NCBI RefSeq assembly: GCF_003443655.1
Contig: NZ_CP031941.1
Span: 2,974,501-3,038,500 of the forward strand
Source of the DNA: Nostoc sphaeroides
GTDB lineage: Bacteria > Cyanobacteriota > Cyanobacteriia > Cyanobacteriales > Nostocaceae
DNA: 64,000 bases
Reading direction: 5' to 3'
The first letter of the stretch is position 1. Every line of letters starts with the position of its first letter. Under the pieces are notes generated by a model. That model did no database searches, was not told the DNA's origin, and saw only the letters and a list, made by a program, of their open reading frames with translations. Both the position numbers and the translations under genes were made by a program. Of this stretch, positions 52,468 to 61,310 are shown piece after piece.

Positions 52468-52644
52468 GGGACTTCCAAGTAAAAAAATATTCCATTGCTA
52501 TTGTTCACTGTTGACCGTTGACGGTTCAGGAGTTTTCAGTCAACAGTCAACAGTCAACAGTCAACAGTCAACAGTCAACAGTCAACAGTCAACAGTCAAC
52601 AGTCAACAACTTTAATGTGGAATAATTTATTTTTTGGAGTTCCC
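52468..52644. mobile_element. MITE family A, copy 2
   Basis: 177 bp with the same ends as 3534-3668. Direct repeats CGTGG at 52463-52467 and 52645-52649. The interior carries about ten GTCAACA units against four in copy 1, which explains the length difference of 42 bp. Apart from it, 52172-52804 shows no gene. Confidence 0.85.
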
Positions 52645-52804
52645 CGTGGTTTGACACAAGTTGATTTTCCAACTACCTGGACTAGCCTTAAAAAGCAAAT
52701 CAGCTCCAAACTAAAAAAAAATTAAATTTTGCATAAACTTAGCAATTTTGCCAGTTAATGATAGTCAGGAGCCACATTCAATGCGTAAGATGACCGTTTA
52801 TGGT

Positions 52805-53122
52805 TCACCGACTAGCTAAAGCAAGAGGTTCTTGACCTGGTGAAGGTTCTAACACCCTCAAGCTAGGAAACAAGAAATGGTTTTCCTCTACGTATTGAGC
52901 ACCAAAGAGTCCCTTTTCTGCCCAGAAATAACGGTCTGTGGTGTGTTCATTTCGCTTTACGAGTAGCAACGCAGGTGGCAAAATACCTTCAGCTTGAATG
53001 AATCTTCTCGCTGCTGTCACAGGTTTTTCTTCGCCACTTTCGATGCTATATTGAGGCACATGTTCCAAAATTCGCCGTCCTTCCTGACGACGACGACTCT
53101 TCCTTTTGCGTCTCCTTGCCAA
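52805..53122 (-). CDS. DUF3155 family protein
   Basis: 105 aa from a TTG at 53122, chosen because AGGAGG lies 8 bp upstream and LARRRKRKSRRRQEGRRILE is the usual beginning of the family; an ATG at 53182 would add 20 atypical residues. Very basic start, then SGEEKPVTAARRFIQAEGIL and RYFWAEKGLFGAQYVEENHF. Cyanobacterial family without known function; the basic head suggests nucleic-acid contact. Confidence 0.8.
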   Translation of the reverse strand: MARRRKRKSRRRQEGRRILEHVPQYSIESGEEKPVTAARRFIQAEGILPPALLLVKRNEHTTDRYFWAEKGLFGAQYVEENHFLFPSLRVLEPSPGQEPLALASR

Positions 53123-53411
53123 TCTATTGTCCTCCTCTTTCAAGCTATAGATTGTAGTGATAGCTACAAAATCCGTCGTCATTATATAGGTTATAGTTCA
53201 AAATATCAATAGTTTTTAACCTTTTAATTTAAGAAAATTAATATCTTTGGAGATAGAGAAAACAAAACTACCATTCCGATATAATCCCTTAGTACAAACC
53301 TTTCATGTAAAAGATTTTAGTTAAGCTTTATTAAATGGGTGAGGTAAAAACTAAGTATCCTCTCTTAATCATGATGCCTCAAAATCTGTAATATTGAGCA
53401 AAAGCTAAAAA

Positions 53412-54758
53412 ATGTTAATGTCTGCCAGTTCCGATTTTATTGCTCTATGTCGAGAGCAAATAGCGCTACTAACCCAAGGGCTGGGAGCAACAATAAGTAT
53501 TGTGTACCTAACACAAGAATTGGTAGAAACTCCTTCAGGCGATGCAAAACTTATTCCTGTGGTAATTTACCCGGAAACAGCATTATTATCACCAGGAGAG
53601 GAGAATGCTGAAGCGACAGTACACAAGCAGCTTCAAGTTGAAAATGTGTTTATACTACCCAATCATCAGAGAAGGTTATTGACAGCAGGATCAGAATCTC
53701 CAACGTCGTCACCGGAGTCTGAGATACCAGATGCGTCAAGGCCCCATCTAAAAGAGGAATACCTATTTAGTGGCAACCAAATTGTTTTACCTCTGGTTTA
53801 TGAGGGTGTGATGATGGGGTTACTAGTGACGGGTAGGAAAGATCGCGGATGGAATGAACACGAGGAAAGTCAGATTCAACGGATAGCCCAAACATTGGCG
53901 ATCGCTTGTATTTTAGATCAACGGCGAGCATGGTTTGAGCAGCAGTTGCGTGAGCAACAAATTCTCCAAGAAAAACAGCGAGATTTGCTGGATAATCTGT
54001 TGCATCAGTTTCGTAACCCTTTAACGGCGTTGCGAACTTTTGGTAAACTGCTATTGAAAAGGCTTAGACCAGCAGACACCAACCGAAATGTGGCAAATAG
54101 TATTGTGCGGGAAAGCGATCGCCTCCAAGAATTGCTGCAACAATTTGATCAAGTAATTGACTTAACGGGGGCGGATTTAGCACCGCTACATCTCCCCAAA
54201 GAAGTATTTGTGGAAGCAACTATCCAAAAAGACGCTAAACCGCCGTTATTATTGCCGGGAACGGGAGACAAGGCAGTTGACTGCTCATTAGCAGATATAT
54301 TAGAACCATTATTAATATCAGCCAAAGCGATCGCACAAGAGCGAAAGCTAAAACTAATAACTGAAATTCAACAGAATTCACCCCTAGTACGTGCAAATGT
54401 CAAGGCATTACGAGAGGTGTTAACTAATATTATTGATAATGCTTTGAAATATACTCCCACTGGGGGCAAAATTTTGATTCAGGCGGGACAAGAAAAGGCT
54501 AATTTTCAGGGAATTGTCATTAGTGACAACGGGCCTGGGATTCCGCCCCAAGATTTAGAGCATCTTGGAGAACGGCATTATCGAGGTGTACAAGCGCAAA
54601 CAGAAATCCCCGGTACAGGTTTGGGGATAGCGATCGCTAAACAATTAATAGAGCAAATGCAGGGCAAAATAGAGGTTTTTAGCCCTGCAATCAACTCTAA
54701 GCTAACTTCACCCGATGCGCCAGGGACTACATTTATTATTTGGTTACCGGAAGTTTAG
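53412..54758 (+). CDS. GAF-domain sensor histidine kinase, Hik2/CSK-like
   Basis: 448 aa, no membrane segment. An N-terminal GAF-like domain (about 1-175; YLFSGNQIVLPLVYEGVMMG), a DHp helix with the phospho-acceptor in HQFRNPLTALRTFGKLLLKR (about 197-216), and an ATPase domain with NIIDNALKYTPTGG (N box), SDNGPGIPP (G1) and GTGLGIAIAKQLI (G2). The H-box followed by LRTFGKLLLKR is, to my memory, characteristic of the cyanobacterial Hik2 / plastid CSK line, which senses plastoquinone redox state and salt. No response regulator is adjacent. Confidence 0.85.
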   Translation: MLMSASSDFIALCREQIALLTQGLGATISIVYLTQELVETPSGDAKLIPVVIYPETALLSPGEENAEATVHKQLQVENVFILPNHQRRLLTAGSESPTSSPESEIPDASRPHLKEEYLFSGNQIVLPLVYEGVMMGLLVTGRKDRGWNEHEESQIQRIAQTLAIACILDQRRAWFEQQLREQQILQEKQRDLLDNLLHQFRNPLTALRTFGKLLLKRLRPADTNRNVANSIVRESDRLQELLQQFDQVIDLTGADLAPLHLPKEVFVEATIQKDAKPPLLLPGTGDKAVDCSLADILEPLLISAKAIAQERKLKLITEIQQNSPLVRANVKALREVLTNIIDNALKYTPTGGKILIQAGQEKANFQGIVISDNGPGIPPQDLEHLGERHYRGVQAQTEIPGTGLGIAIAKQLIEQMQGKIEVFSPAINSKLTSPDAPGTTFIIWLPEV

Positions 54759-54827
54759 GATTTGTCCTTTGTCATTTGTCCAAAGTCCAATTGTAAAGAC
54801 TAATGACTAATGACCAATGACCAATGA

Positions 54828-56069
54828 CTATCTTACTGAAACCAACAGATTTTGATTGATTGTCATTTGTAAATCGGTATCCGGGTCAATGGCGATTAAG
54901 TCAACACTATTTCTGCCGAAGAACAGACCAACCAACGCACCGATACCAGCGCCACCCAAGACTTCTTCTGTGGCAATGGCGCGATCGCCTGTGACGGCAG
55001 ATACCGCAGTTGCTGCACCTGCGCCCAATACAGTATTCTTGATAATTGAACCAGTACTAGTACCTTTGTTGACGGTTTCAGTTTTGGTAATCACGTCTGA
55101 AGTAGCGTTAAGCTGATACTCTTGACCATTGGTCAAAACCAGTTTCTCGGCAACGAATTGAGAACCACCTGTAGCTGGTTTGAGTTGACCAATCACCTGA
55201 CTACCAGCCGGAATCACTACAGCACCTTCTTGCGTAACCACGTTTTGGGAGACTGTCAATGTTAAAGGTGCTGTTTCATCCTTTGTAACCAGAATTTTTT
55301 CTGCCTTGTCATACTTGACAGGAATAGCAGTCCCTTGAGGAATTGTGACTGATACAGGTGTGGGGGTAGTAGAACCGACAGCCACGACATAAGGCGAGTT
55401 AATCGCTGAGGCTTGATTAGAACTAACCAACGCTTGGTAGATAAAAGCTGCTACCTGGGCGCGAGTGGCGGTTGCAGTTGGATTCAGGAATTTCACATTA
55501 GGATAATTTACCACAATTTGCTTCTCTGTTGCTGCTGCGATGGGGCTACGGGCATAGCTAGCGATGTTAGAAGCATCGTTGAAGTATTGCAAAGTACTTT
55601 CGGTATTACCGCTAGGATTATATTCCAGACCATTGGCGAGGGCAACTAAAACCTGCTGGCGGGGAATAGCTTGGTTAGGCTCAAAACGATTTCCAGGATA
55701 ACCAGATAAGAAACCAATGGTATAGGCTTGTTGAATAGCGCTGGATGCCCAATAGTTGCTGGGCACATCAGCAAAATTGATTGCCTGCCGTTGCGCTGGT
55801 TTTTGGAAAGCTTTGTTGACCATAGCGGCAAATTGAGCGCGTGTCACCGCTTCTTCAGGGCGGAAACTACCATCAGGAAATCCGGCAATTACACCTCGCC
55901 CTGACAATTGTTGAATAAATTGTGCTGCCCAATAGTTAGATGAAACATCAGAAAAAGTAGTTTGAGCAAAAGATGGTGAAGCTGTAATGAAAGGCGCTAC
56001 AGTACCGACTGTGACGCTTAAAGCCATGAGTGCTGCTGTTCCAGATTGCAAACGATTTAAAGTAAACAT
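54828..56069 (-). CDS. S-layer homology (SLH) protein with glycine-zipper C-terminal domain
   Basis: 413 aa. Signal peptide to about residue 35 (ASPSFAQ). Three SLH modules: TFSDVSSNYWAAQFIQQLSG, INFADVPSNYWASSAIQQAY and YFNDASNIASYARSPIAAAT, which anchor to cell-wall polymers. From about 235 a second module (VTIPQGTAIPVKYDKAEKIL, GSQVIGQLKPATGGSQFVAE) ends with a Gly/Ala-rich zipper (LGGAGIGALVGLFFGRNSVD). The second module is shared with the 239-aa protein at 58789; part of the SLH DNA is identical to the gene at 56455. Confidence 0.88.
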   Translation of the reverse strand: MFTLNRLQSGTAALMALSVTVGTVAPFITASPSFAQTTFSDVSSNYWAAQFIQQLSGRGVIAGFPDGSFRPEEAVTRAQFAAMVNKAFQKPAQRQAINFADVPSNYWASSAIQQAYTIGFLSGYPGNRFEPNQAIPRQQVLVALANGLEYNPSGNTESTLQYFNDASNIASYARSPIAAATEKQIVVNYPNVKFLNPTATATRAQVAAFIYQALVSSNQASAINSPYVVAVGSTTPTPVSVTIPQGTAIPVKYDKAEKILVTKDETAPLTLTVSQNVVTQEGAVVIPAGSQVIGQLKPATGGSQFVAEKLVLTNGQEYQLNATSDVITKTETVNKGTSTGSIIKNTVLGAGAATAVSAVTGDRAIATEEVLGGAGIGALVGLFFGRNSVDLIAIDPDTDLQMTINQNLLVSVR

Positions 56070-56369
56070 TAATCTTTAATCCTGCCACAATTAGTTTTTT
56101 TAGTGTTAATTAATTAGACCTTTGCTGAAGTATTAGGTTCCCAATTATTTCTGCTTTTTGTAAAAACCATTACTTCCGACATACAATAAAATTAGATACT
56201 CAAAATTAGAAAATCTCTGTCAACAGAGCTAGGAAGAGGTAATAGTGTAATCAGTCTTTTACCAATTAACGCTATTAAATAAGTATTTTAAAAAATATGA
56301 ATACTTAGTGAGACGATACAGGGATAGAATAGTTGCCAGAAAAGAGATTTTTTAGGGTTAAAAATGAAG

Positions 56370-56404
56370 GCGATCGCACACTATAGTTAAAGTGGCGATC
56401 GCCT
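56370..56404 (-). terminator. HIP1-containing hairpin after the beta-helix/SLH gene
   Basis: GGCGATCGC and GGCGATCGCC face each other across about 16 bp. A matching hairpin and flanks lie at 58713-58747 behind the next gene. The T-run is weak, so its role is inferred. The rest of 56070-56369 shows no gene. Confidence 0.45.
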
Positions 56405-56454
56405 ATCAGGGATGATTAAAGTCACAACTTGAATTTAGTTACCACATAAGGCAA

Positions 56455-58530
56455 TTAATTACTGGGGTTTGACACGACATAAGGCGAGTTAATTGCTGGG
56501 GCTTGATTAGAACTAACCAGTGCTTGGTAGATAAAAGCTGCTACCTGGGCGCGAGTAGCAGTTGCGGTTGGATTCAGGGACTTCACATTCGGATAGTTCA
56601 CTACAATTTGTTTTTCAGTTGCTGCTGCGATGGGGCTACGGGCGTAGCTAGCGATTTTAGAAGCATCGTTGAAATACCTCAGAGTACTTTCGTTATTGCC
56701 ACCAGAACTATATCCCAGACCGTTGGCGAGGGAAACCAAAACCTGCTGGCGGGGAATAGCCTGGTTTGGCTCAAAACGATTTCCAGGATAACCAGATAAG
56801 AAACCAATGGTATAGGCTTGTTGAATAGCGCTGGATGCCCAATAGTTGCTGGGCACATCAGCAAAATTGATTGCCTGCCGTTGCGCTGGTTTTTGGAAAG
56901 CTTTGTTGACCATAGCGGCAAATTGAGCGCGTGTCACCGCTTCTTCAGGGCGGAAACTACCATCAGGAAATCCGGCAATTACACCTCGCCCTGACAATTG
57001 TTGAATAAATTGTGCTGCCCAATAGTTAGATGAAACATCAGAAAAAGCAGTAGTTTGAGCCGAAGGTGAAGCAGTAGTTTGAGCCAAAGATGTCGAGGAG
57101 CATCCCACTTGGATGGGTTTGCTTTGCAAAGTATAAGTCATTGGCTCACAAACTAAACTTGCCGACTTAGACTCTACATTAGTCCGCGTTGGCGGATTTT
57201 GTTTATCTAGCTTTGATTTCCAATTGCTAAATATTCTTTCTATAGTGGGATGCTTACTTAAAAACTCTGAATCTGCAACAACATCGTTAGGGCCCTTAAC
57301 AGCAATTTTAGAACTATTGAGGTAGATATTATAGTCATAAGTAACGTTTTTATTTCTAAAATTGCTGTTAACAACCTTACCGGGGAAAGCATAGAGAATA
57401 TTCCTTAATATTCTGACATTCGATGAATTATTAGCAAATATTTGCCCATCTTTAATTTCTGGACTCTGATTATTTAAAACAGCAGTGTTATTGACAATAT
57501 CAATATGCTCACTTATAAATGTATGAATGCCGGAACCACCATTATTAAATGTAAGATTGTTTTTAACTAAAGTACGTCCTGTATATGCACTTAATTTTAA
57601 GTTCTTCTGTTTATTTGTTGAACTATCGATAATGATGCCATTCCCATCTGTGATCTTTCCGACTGCGATCCAAGGGATGTACATGCGATTGTTGTAGCTT
57701 TTGTTGTTAGTCACGAACATCTTGTATCCCCGGTTATTGTCAGAATTCCAATTGTTCAACATTGAAATGCCACTGTTACCATAAACGCTATACCAGGCAT
57801 TATTGAACACCACGTTATTATCTATTGTCACATAGTCGGATTGCGACGTTCCAATGCCTCCTCCTCCACAATCGTGTACCTTGTTGTTGACAATACGTAG
57901 ATGGTGACTACGACCATTTTTTCCTGCATTTACGCTGATACAGTTTCCACTCGTCAGTGGGTTTCGTCTGTTATTCTTCTGACTCATCGCATAATCAAGG
58001 GTGATATTGGCATTGTTCCCTATGATCTCCAGCCCGTTGATCTCGATATATGAAGCTCCATTTGAAATCAGGATACCATTCCATCCATTGTGCTGAATTT
58101 TTGGTAAATGCCCAGAATATGCTTTATACCTAATCCATGCATTTACTTTTCCAGAGCGAGTAATAGATAATACGTTCCCATTTGGACTTGCATTCTTGTA
58201 CACTCCATTCATAATGAGTACAGTGTCCCCAGGATTAGTCAAGTCTGCCGCCTTTTGAATTGTTCTAAAGGCGGATGAAGTAGAGAGTCCGTTATTTCCG
58301 TTGTTTCCACTACCACTAACATAGTATGTTTTCGGTTTTGAATTCGCGCTAATTAGTTCGCGGTTGGATAGGCTGATTTCTTTGTTAGTGGATACTTGGT
58401 GGACATTTTTAACTAAAGATTCTTTTATCCTTTCTCCCTGAGTTAAAAGACTTAATACTACGGGAATTCCAAGACATGCACTTATACCGAAACCTTGAAT
58501 TTCCACAAGAAAAAGCTCCTTTATTGCCAC
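56455..58530 (-). CDS. Right-handed beta-helix protein with C-terminal SLH domains
   Basis: 691 aa. Hydrophobic N-terminus (FGISACLGIPVVLSLL). Residues about 65-445 form a parallel beta-helix of pectate-lyase/DUF1565 type (TYYVSGSGNNGNNGLSTSSA, FRTIQKAADLTNPGDTVLIM, GISMLNNWNSDNNRGYKMFV, GIHTFISEHIDIVNNTAVLN), followed by a Ser/Thr linker and three SLH modules (from about 490). Enzymatic residues cannot be assigned; such proteins bind or cleave polysaccharides. Wall-anchored by SLH. Confidence 0.85.
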   Translation of the reverse strand: MAIKELFLVEIQGFGISACLGIPVVLSLLTQGERIKESLVKNVHQVSTNKEISLSNRELISANSKPKTYYVSGSGNNGNNGLSTSSAFRTIQKAADLTNPGDTVLIMNGVYKNASPNGNVLSITRSGKVNAWIRYKAYSGHLPKIQHNGWNGILISNGASYIEINGLEIIGNNANITLDYAMSQKNNRRNPLTSGNCISVNAGKNGRSHHLRIVNNKVHDCGGGGIGTSQSDYVTIDNNVVFNNAWYSVYGNSGISMLNNWNSDNNRGYKMFVTNNKSYNNRMYIPWIAVGKITDGNGIIIDSSTNKQKNLKLSAYTGRTLVKNNLTFNNGGSGIHTFISEHIDIVNNTAVLNNQSPEIKDGQIFANNSSNVRILRNILYAFPGKVVNSNFRNKNVTYDYNIYLNSSKIAVKGPNDVVADSEFLSKHPTIERIFSNWKSKLDKQNPPTRTNVESKSASLVCEPMTYTLQSKPIQVGCSSTSLAQTTASPSAQTTAFSDVSSNYWAAQFIQQLSGRGVIAGFPDGSFRPEEAVTRAQFAAMVNKAFQKPAQRQAINFADVPSNYWASSAIQQAYTIGFLSGYPGNRFEPNQAIPRQQVLVSLANGLGYSSGGNNESTLRYFNDASKIASYARSPIAAATEKQIVVNYPNVKSLNPTATATRAQVAAFIYQALVSSNQAPAINSPYVVSNPSN

Positions 58531-58712
58531 TCTACTATTTAATAAAAATATCAGGATATTACGTAATTTTGAATACTCTTTTGGATATATAAGGAAAGAG
58601 AGCTGATTTTCTTAGCTCTCCACATAGCGCAATTATATAAATTGATATTCATTAAGACGATATAGAGGTAGAATTGTTGCTGTTAAATATCATTTTTATT
58701 GTTAAAAGTTAA

Positions 58713-58747
58713 GGCGATCGCACAGTATATTTAAAGTTGCGATCGCC
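58713..58747 (-). terminator. HIP1-containing hairpin after the 239-aa protein gene
   Basis: GGCGATCGC / GCGATCGCC across 17 bp, in a flank (about 58650-58788) similar to 56305-56452. Role as a terminator is inferred. Confidence 0.45.
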
Positions 58748-58788
58748 TATTTGGGGTGATTAAAGTCACGACTTGAATTGAGTTAAAT

Positions 58789-59508
58789 CTAGTAGCGAGA
58801 TACTGGTACTAAATTCAAATTAGAATTCAGTGTGAGCCTCAAGTCTTGTGCGGGTCTAAGAACAAAGGCATTTACTTGTTTTTTCCGCAACAGTACACTT
58901 GCTCCGGCACCTGCAGCCCCACCGATAACAGGTTTTAAATCGTCAATTCTGCGGTTACCAGTAACTAGTGAACCTAAAAGACCAGCACCCGCACCGATAG
59001 CTGCATCAGTTAAAACCTGACCTGTGCTGGGCCCCTGTGAAACTCTTTGAGTTGTGGTATATGTCCGAGAACTTGCATTAATCGACTGACGCTGACCATT
59101 AGAAAATTCTAATTCTTGAGCTACAAACCGCACGCCTTTTCCTTGATTATCATCTGTATCTCTTGAATAACTATCTAGGTCAACAGCTTCTAGTCGTCCA
59201 TTTACTTTAGTGCCGGCGGGAATCAAGACATTTCTATTTCTGTCGATGATGTCATTGGCTATTCTCAAGGTTAGAGATTTAGTTTCCCCAGGAGCAATAG
59301 TAATTGTCTCTTTATCGTAGGTAACAGGTAAAGCAACCCCAGAAGGAATGGTAACGTTTCCGTTTCCATATTGTCCAGTTCTGTCTGGCCCAATTCTGTA
59401 TTGTGCATTAGCAGGAGCTAAAGTTAACAGTGGGGCGGTGACGCTTGCGGTAACGGCCATTGCCATGAGCGCAGCAGTTCCCGATTTCCATTGATGTATG
59501 CGAGTCAT
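58789..59508 (-). CDS. Secreted glycine-zipper protein, paralogue of the SLH protein's C-terminal module
   Basis: 239 aa. Signal peptide ending APANA (about residue 35). VTIPSGVALPVTYDKETITI, PGETKSLTLRIANDIIDRNR, VRFVAQELEFSNGQRQSINA correspond to the module in the 413-aa protein at 54828, then GAGAGLLGSLVTGNRRIDDL and GGAAGAGASVLLRKKQ form the zipper. Probably periplasmic or outer-membrane; function unknown. Confidence 0.75.
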   Translation of the reverse strand: MTRIHQWKSGTAALMAMAVTASVTAPLLTLAPANAQYRIGPDRTGQYGNGNVTIPSGVALPVTYDKETITIAPGETKSLTLRIANDIIDRNRNVLIPAGTKVNGRLEAVDLDSYSRDTDDNQGKGVRFVAQELEFSNGQRQSINASSRTYTTTQRVSQGPSTGQVLTDAAIGAGAGLLGSLVTGNRRIDDLKPVIGGAAGAGASVLLRKKQVNAFVLRPAQDLRLTLNSNLNLVPVSRY

Positions 59509-60035
59509 AAGTGGGTACTTTGTGTATGTTATGTATCTAATGACGTGGGTTCACTGAGTTTGTTTCTGAAATTTATAAAACCTGTTTATAGGCGCATTCG
59601 GAAATATTAAGGTGCTTATATAATGTGGAGTTTGTGTTACAGCTACGCCTATGGAAGATATTGCTCCTTAGAATTTGTATCTTGCTAATGTGCGCCACTA
59701 AATAAATGGTGAGATCCTCTCAATATGACGCAAAATTGGTCTAATTGTTTCCAAAGTTGTTTCATTGTTTACGTCCACATATCTACTATTATAACTGTTT
59801 AAACTGTTTAACCGAACCTGATATGACTCGCCCCTTGCACGTCTTGCAAGAGCTATTTTGTCAAGTAGTAAAGGTTATTGAGAATAAATTTTGATGCGAT
59901 CGCAGCAATTCTTGTGCTGGGTTAAAATTTATCAAATATGGAATATGAGTATATGGCGGTTCTCAATTGCATAAAATACAGGAGCCAGTTGTCTGGGGGG
60001 GGTTAAAAGAGCAGATGTTTTAAGAGCTAAAGTTC
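59509..60035. other. Intergenic region
   Basis: 527 bp, AT-rich; no gene, repeat array or hairpin stands out apart from a G-run at 59996-60002. Confidence 0.5.
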
Positions 60036-60785
60036 TTAGTGTTTCTTCTCCAGCAATTTTTTACTAGATATCAGGTACATCCCTACCAGCAATATACCCG
60101 CTACTGTTGCAGGTTCTGGGATGGTTTTGATTTTGGCATAAATAGCTGTTTTAGTTGTGCCTCCTTCAAGAGCCTCAATACTTATCTGGGGAATGTCTGG
60201 ATTAAAACCTGTTAGTTCAAGCGTGTATTTATTGCCTTCAAAGGTAAAAGTGGGATTACTCAAGTTTTCGTCTATAAATACAAGGTCTGCATTCTCTTCT
60301 TCAGAATTTGTTGCTTCATTAGGTGTATTTACTAGATGCAACTTGAAGTCAAAAACTTGACTGATTCCAACGGGAGCGCTGAAGGATACATTGAGATTTA
60401 AAGGTACATCTTCAACGCTTGTACCTTTAACTACCGTTCCATTAAAGTAAGTTAAATCAGCTATTTTGAATACTGAGTTAATGTCAGTTGAAAACGAATT
60501 TCCAGTCAAGGTAAGTTTATTTGAGCCTGTTATTCTACACCCACTAGGAGGATTTGAACTTGGTGGACACACATTAGCATCACCCCAAGTAAATATGTTG
60601 TTTCCCACACCTGTGTATATGGGATTGGGATTGGTATCGGTGCTTCCTGGACTAGGTTCTCCCCATGTACCAGTAGAGATACCAGAAAAAGTTAGAGCAT
60701 CTGCTTGGTCAGAGAAACCAAGTGTTGTGGTCGCACCCACAACAAAACTAGATATAGCAGTCGCAAAAACCAAACTTAGTTTCAT
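60036..60785 (-). CDS. PEP-CTERM sorting-domain protein (choice-of-anchor K type)
   Basis: 249 aa. Signal peptide (VFATAISSFVVGATTTLG). The body (SGISTGTWGEPSPGSTDTNP, FTWGDANVC, SNKLTLTGNSFST, FKIADLTYFNGTVVKGTSVE) fits a beta domain found with several surface anchors. The C-terminus IPEPATVAGILLVGMYLISS then KKLLEKKH is the PEP motif, membrane helix and basic tail processed by an exosortase. Probably exported and wall- or matrix-bound. Confidence 0.85.
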   Translation of the reverse strand: MKLSLVFATAISSFVVGATTTLGFSDQADALTFSGISTGTWGEPSPGSTDTNPNPIYTGVGNNIFTWGDANVCPPSSNPPSGCRITGSNKLTLTGNSFSTDINSVFKIADLTYFNGTVVKGTSVEDVPLNLNVSFSAPVGISQVFDFKLHLVNTPNEATNSEEENADLVFIDENLSNPTFTFEGNKYTLELTGFNPDIPQISIEALEGGTTKTAIYAKIKTIPEPATVAGILLVGMYLISSKKLLEKKH

Positions 60786-61310
60786 AACTTAAGTATCCAA
60801 ATCTCATTCTGGAGCTTTTTAAACTATGTCTCCAGTGTACCTTAGTAAATTTACGGAAGACACACCAATATTTTATTAGATTTTTTATTATAAAATCTTA
60901 TTTAAGGATTTATATTATTAAGTTAATTTTATATAAAGTTACAATATTTTACCACTTTGTAGTTAGTAAGACGGTAATTGCGTAGGCGTAGCCCGTCGTA
61001 GACATTGTTACCTTACTTGGTTCTCTAATTAGTTGTCAAGTCAATATAAAGTTACTCTTTTTAACAAACACTCCCCGCGCTATTGGGACGAATCTGATTC
61101 GTTGGTCGAATTCAAGATGATTTAAGTAAGTCGGTGAGAATAAATCAAACTAGATTAAGTAATGTAAAAAATATTGAAACTAGTTTGTAGTGTTCGCGCC
61201 GCTCTACTTACTGCGCCGTTCTCCTGTTGTTGATGGTAGAATCCCAATACTTTTTATCCCCTTACTCCCTGCTCCCCTGCCTTTTTTTTCAAGGGTTTTC
61301 GGTATATGCT
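60786..61310. other. Intergenic region with a dispersed repeat
   Basis: 525 bp, no gene. 61159-61193 repeats the motif seen at 5757-5795 (GTAAAAAATATTGAAACTAG then TTTGTAGTG). GTAATTGCGTAGGCGTAGCC at 60974 is a HIP-like dispersed repeat. Confidence 0.5.
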
